This document shows positions 11,878 to 13,913 of a stretch of 13,913 nucleotides of DNA, piece by piece. Origin of the DNA: Serpentinimonas sp. (GTDB lineage Bacteria > Pseudomonadota > Gammaproteobacteria > Burkholderiales > Burkholderiaceae_C); NCBI GenBank assembly GCA_025458665.1, contig JALOSG010000054.1, positions 1-13,913 of the forward strand. Direction: 5' to 3'. Each line of letters begins with the position of its first letter. Position 1 is the stretch's first letter. A program made the translations under genes and the position numbers. The notes below the pieces were generated by a model. The model did not search any database, was not told the origin of the DNA, and saw only the letters and a list, made by a program, of their open reading frames with translations.

Positions 11878-13520
11878 GAGACACCCAGGCGGCGATGGCC
11901 GTGCCCATGTGGCGCCGCCTGCACGTGCGTGCCGCTCTGCTCGCAGCGCCCCTGATCATGCTGCTCGGTGCCGGCATGTACCTGCTGCTACAGCACTACA
12001 GCGCGCAAAACGCCCTGGAGGCTGGGCAGCGCATGAACCTGGGGCTGGCCCAGTACGTGGCAAACCACCAGGAGCCTGGCCTGATCGATGCACAGGGCAT
12101 GCCCAGCAGCGCCCGTGTGCAGGAACTCGCCATGCATGTGATGAAGATCAACCCCGCCGTCGAGGTGTATTTTCTGGACCGACAGGGAAGGGTGCTGGCG
12201 CATGCACTCGAAGGCATTCAAGGCCAGGACCCGGTGGGCACCCAGGTGGACATGGGGCCGGTGCGCCAGTTGCTGGACCCCCAGGCTGGCGCAAGCCAGA
12301 AGCTGCCTGTGCTGGGCACCGACCCGCTTCAGCCGGACCGCTCCAACACCTTCTCCGTGGCTCCGCTGGTGTCGGACGCAGGCCCGGCAGACAGCTACCT
12401 GTACATCGTGCTCAATGGCCGGCTGGTGCAAAGCGAAACGGCCAGCCTGGACAACTCCCACACCCTGCAGGCCATGGCTCTTTCGGCAGCCGCGTCCTCC
12501 TTGCTGGCGGCTGCAGTGCTGTGGATGACGTGGCGCCACTTGACACGACCGCTGCGGCAACTCACCGAAGAATTGAGCGCTTTCCGCGGCGAAGGGGTTC
12601 CAAGCCGCAGCGCACAGGGCGACGAAATCGACCTGCTGCGAAGTTCCGTGACCGACCTGCAGAACCGCATTGCGCGGCAGTTTCATGAGCTGGCCGACAG
12701 CGACCGCCAGCGGCGCGAGCTGGTGAGCAACATCTCGCACGACCTGAGGACGCCACTGTCCAGCATCCGTGGCTATGTCGAGACGGTGATCTTGCGCGGC
12801 GACGCGATCGATGCCGATGCCCGCTCCACCTACCTGCGCACCGCGCTGCGCCACGTGGACCTGCTGGGCAAGAGAGTGGACGATCTGTTCGAACTCTCCA
12901 AACTGGATGCCGGGCACGTGACACCGCACACCGAGGTGTTCTGCTTGGCCGAGCTGTTGCAAGACATCGTGCAGAACTACCAGCTCGCTGCCCTGCAACG
13001 CGGCATTGCGCTTCACCTGGCGGCCGGGAGTCAGTCCGAGGCCCGCGTGCTGGCCGATATCGCCATGATCGAACGCGTGCTGCAGAACCTGATAGACAAT
13101 GCCCTGCGCCACACCGCGGTGGGCGGTACGGTCGAACTGGCGATAGAGAATCACGGTGCGTTCATGAACGTGAGCGTCAGAGATACCGGCCACGGCATAC
13201 GCAGCGAGCACCTGCCCTACATTTTCGAGCGCTACTGGCGCGCACCGGAAGCGGACGATGTGGGCGTAGGCGCCCGGTCAGGCCTGGGCCTGGCTATCGT
13301 CAAACGCATCCTGGAACTCCACGGCAGTCCGGTCAATGTGTATTCCGAGTTCAAGCGCGGCACCCGCTTTGTGTTTGGCTTGCCTTCAAGCGCGGCACCC
13401 GCTTTGTGTTTGGCTTGCCACAGGCCAACTGAAGGGTGCGGGGCACCGTTCCTGGGCCGGTATCAGGACATGGCGCCGATCACGATACTGGCTTCATCGA
13501 CTACCGCCACCACAGAATGA
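11874..13520 (+). CDS. two-component sensor histidine kinase with frameshifted C-terminus
   Basis: 548 residues as read. Two membrane helices (about 19-40 and 196-218) flank a periplasmic sensor region of about 155 residues, followed by HAMP (about 219-270). HisKA follows with NISHDLRTPLSSIRGYVET (phospho-acceptor H289). HATPase_c has QNLIDNALRH (N405, N409), DTGHGI (437-442) and SGLGLAIVKRILELHG. The core is complete. GAGG 7 bases upstream and an ATGA overlap fix the start. The oddity is at the end: an exact 35-bp tandem duplication at 13350-13419 shifts the frame after GLP504. The ancestral ending would be GLPQAN with a stop at 13430-13432, giving 507 residues. Instead a 44-residue tail (SSAAPALCLACHRPTEGC and beyond) is read to 13520, into modE antisense. 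Catalysis is probably kept, but stability or regulation may change. Confidence 0.93.
   Translation: MRDTQAAMAVPMWRRLHVRAALLAAPLIMLLGAGMYLLLQHYSAQNALEAGQRMNLGLAQYVANHQEPGLIDAQGMPSSARVQELAMHVMKINPAVEVYFLDRQGRVLAHALEGIQGQDPVGTQVDMGPVRQLLDPQAGASQKLPVLGTDPLQPDRSNTFSVAPLVSDAGPADSYLYIVLNGRLVQSETASLDNSHTLQAMALSAAASSLLAAAVLWMTWRHLTRPLRQLTEELSAFRGEGVPSRSAQGDEIDLLRSSVTDLQNRIARQFHELADSDRQRRELVSNISHDLRTPLSSIRGYVETVILRGDAIDADARSTYLRTALRHVDLLGKRVDDLFELSKLDAGHVTPHTEVFCLAELLQDIVQNYQLAALQRGIALHLAAGSQSEARVLADIAMIERVLQNLIDNALRHTAVGGTVELAIENHGAFMNVSVRDTGHGIRSEHLPYIFERYWRAPEADDVGVGARSGLGLAIVKRILELHGSPVNVYSEFKRGTRFVFGLPSSAAPALCLACHRPTEGCGAPFLGRYQDMAPITILASSTTATTE
13350..13419 (+). repeat. exact 35-bp tandem duplication inside the kinase gene
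   Basis: Copy 1 spans 13350-13384 and copy 2 spans 13385-13419; both begin TTCAAGCGCGGCACC and end TTTGGCTTGCC with no mismatch. The flanking bases differ (G before copy 1, A after copy 2), so the unit is exactly 35 bp. As 35 is not a multiple of three, the second copy is read in another frame. Removing one copy restores a normal kinase ending, GLPQAN-stop. Confidence 0.97.
13435..13447. terminator. weak bidirectional terminator-like hairpin
   Basis: GGTGC-GGG-GCACC lies between the ancestral kinase stop (13430-13432) and the modE stop (13463), where a convergent terminator is expected. The stem is only 5 bp with a 3-base loop and is followed by GTTCC rather than a T-tract, so activity is doubtful. 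The frameshifted kinase frame now runs through it. Confidence 0.3.
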
Positions 13521-13913
13521 CCACGGCGGGGAACAAAGCCTGCCCGCGCGAAGCCCACCAGCTGCACCCCGCCCTCCAGAACCACCGTGCACTCGCCCCT
13601 GGAGGTTCGGTGTACCTTGCCGTGCAACGAGTTGGCCTTCGGGGGCTCGGCTCCGGCGGGGAGAACTTGCACCGCTGTTGCCTTGCACAACCCAAGCACC
13701 TCCATTCCCTTGCGAAGCCCCATCAGCTGGGCACTTACCCTGGTCACCCGTGCGTGCACCTGTTGATCCGCCCCAATCCCCAGCGTCAGCATAGCCTGGC
13801 CTTGCAGCAAACGCACATCGGTGACGGTGCAGGGGAACTGGTTGCGCATGCTGGTGCGCAGCGCCAGCGCGGCACGGCGGGTGCCCGGGTCGCGCTGAGC
13901 CAGATCGGCCAAC
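13463..13913 (-). CDS. modE: molybdate-responsive regulator ModE, C-terminal part (5' partial)
   Basis: The frame runs off the right edge, so only about 149 C-terminal residues are visible; the winged-helix DNA-binding domain is outside. Two Mop/TOBE-type molybdate-binding domains are present. The first has LRTSMRNQFPCTVTDV, matching the S-A-R-N-Q Mop signature, and ends GMEVLGLCKATAVQV. The second begins NSLHGKVHRTSRGECTVVL and ends VVAVVDEASIVIGAMS. The order and ending parallel E. coli ModE, which as a dimer binds molybdate and represses mod transport genes. A ModC C-terminus would have one Mop domain, and a free Mop protein would start here; the TTG at the edge is an internal Leu in context. 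It converges on the kinase gene, and its last 58 bases are overlapped by the frameshifted kinase frame. Confidence 0.85.
   Translation of the reverse strand, partial: LADLAQRDPGTRRAALALRTSMRNQFPCTVTDVRLLQGQAMLTLGIGADQQVHARVTRVSAQLMGLRKGMEVLGLCKATAVQVLPAGAEPPKANSLHGKVHRTSRGECTVVLEGGVQLVGFARAGFVPRRGHSVVAVVDEASIVIGAMS

Noticed and set aside
11988..13211. 407-codon minus-strand open frame opposite the kinase
   Set aside because: The kinase frame contains all H, N, G1 and G2 boxes; the antisense translation is Gln/His/Val-rich with no recognisable domain.
13405..13422. CxxCH (CLACH) haem-c motif in the kinase tail
   Set aside because: It arises only in the frame created by the 35-bp duplication and would be cytoplasmic, so haem attachment is not expected.
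1..13913. Mobile elements, tRNA or rRNA genes
   Set aside because: No transposase or integrase, no terminal inverted repeats with target duplications, and no tRNA or rRNA sequence recognised on either strand.

Overview
The window is GC-rich, densely coded DNA that fits a betaproteobacterium of the Burkholderiales, most likely a Comamonadaceae relative. That placement rests on protein style and on the mix of gentisate-pathway, ParE and ModE genes; no rRNA or tRNA is present to confirm it. Both ends cut through genes: parE lacks its 5' end at the left edge and modE lacks its 5' end at the right edge.

Layout. (1) 1-1893: parE, topoisomerase IV subunit B. (2) 1935-4831: an aromatic-acid locus. 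A MarR-family regulator is divergent from a flavoprotein monooxygenase (probable 3-hydroxybenzoate 6-hydroxylase) and a gentisate 1,2-dioxygenase. The 104-bp divergent spacer holds a perfect 8-4-8 palindrome over a candidate promoter. The two enzymes would take 3-hydroxybenzoate to gentisate and then to maleylpyruvate; the isomerase and hydrolase that follow are not in the window. (3) 4835-9150, minus strand: an 826-residue protein with two related Cache-like sensory modules and a C-terminal CheW domain but no visible membrane segment, then an EamA/DMT permease, then a compact EAL phosphodiesterase. The close spacing suggests co-transcription. (4) 9151-9520: an intergenic region with an AT-richer block and small inverted repeats. 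(5) 9521-13520, plus strand: a probable operon. It encodes an exported YHS-domain protein, a 77-residue exported Cys/Lys/Ala-repeat protein with four C-x-x-C units, an uncharacterised His-rich protein, and an OmpR-type response regulator and sensor kinase joined by ATGA overlaps. (6) 13463-13913, minus strand: the C-terminal di-Mop part of ModE, convergent with the kinase.

Most interesting points. The five-gene block in (5) looks like an uncharacterised metal or thiol stress system: a YHS protein, a Cys-repeat carrier and a His-rich partner under a dedicated two-component system. Its architecture recalls HvfA/bufferin-type Cys-repeat peptides, but no MNIO (DUF692) or DUF2063 gene is present. 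Second, the last codons of the kinase carry an exact 35-bp tandem duplication that shifts the frame. It replaces the ancestral ending GLPQAN with a 44-residue tail read into the 3' end of modE, so it is either a recent mutation or an assembly error. Third, the tandem-Cache/CheW protein lacks membrane segments, HAMP and a methyl-accepting region.
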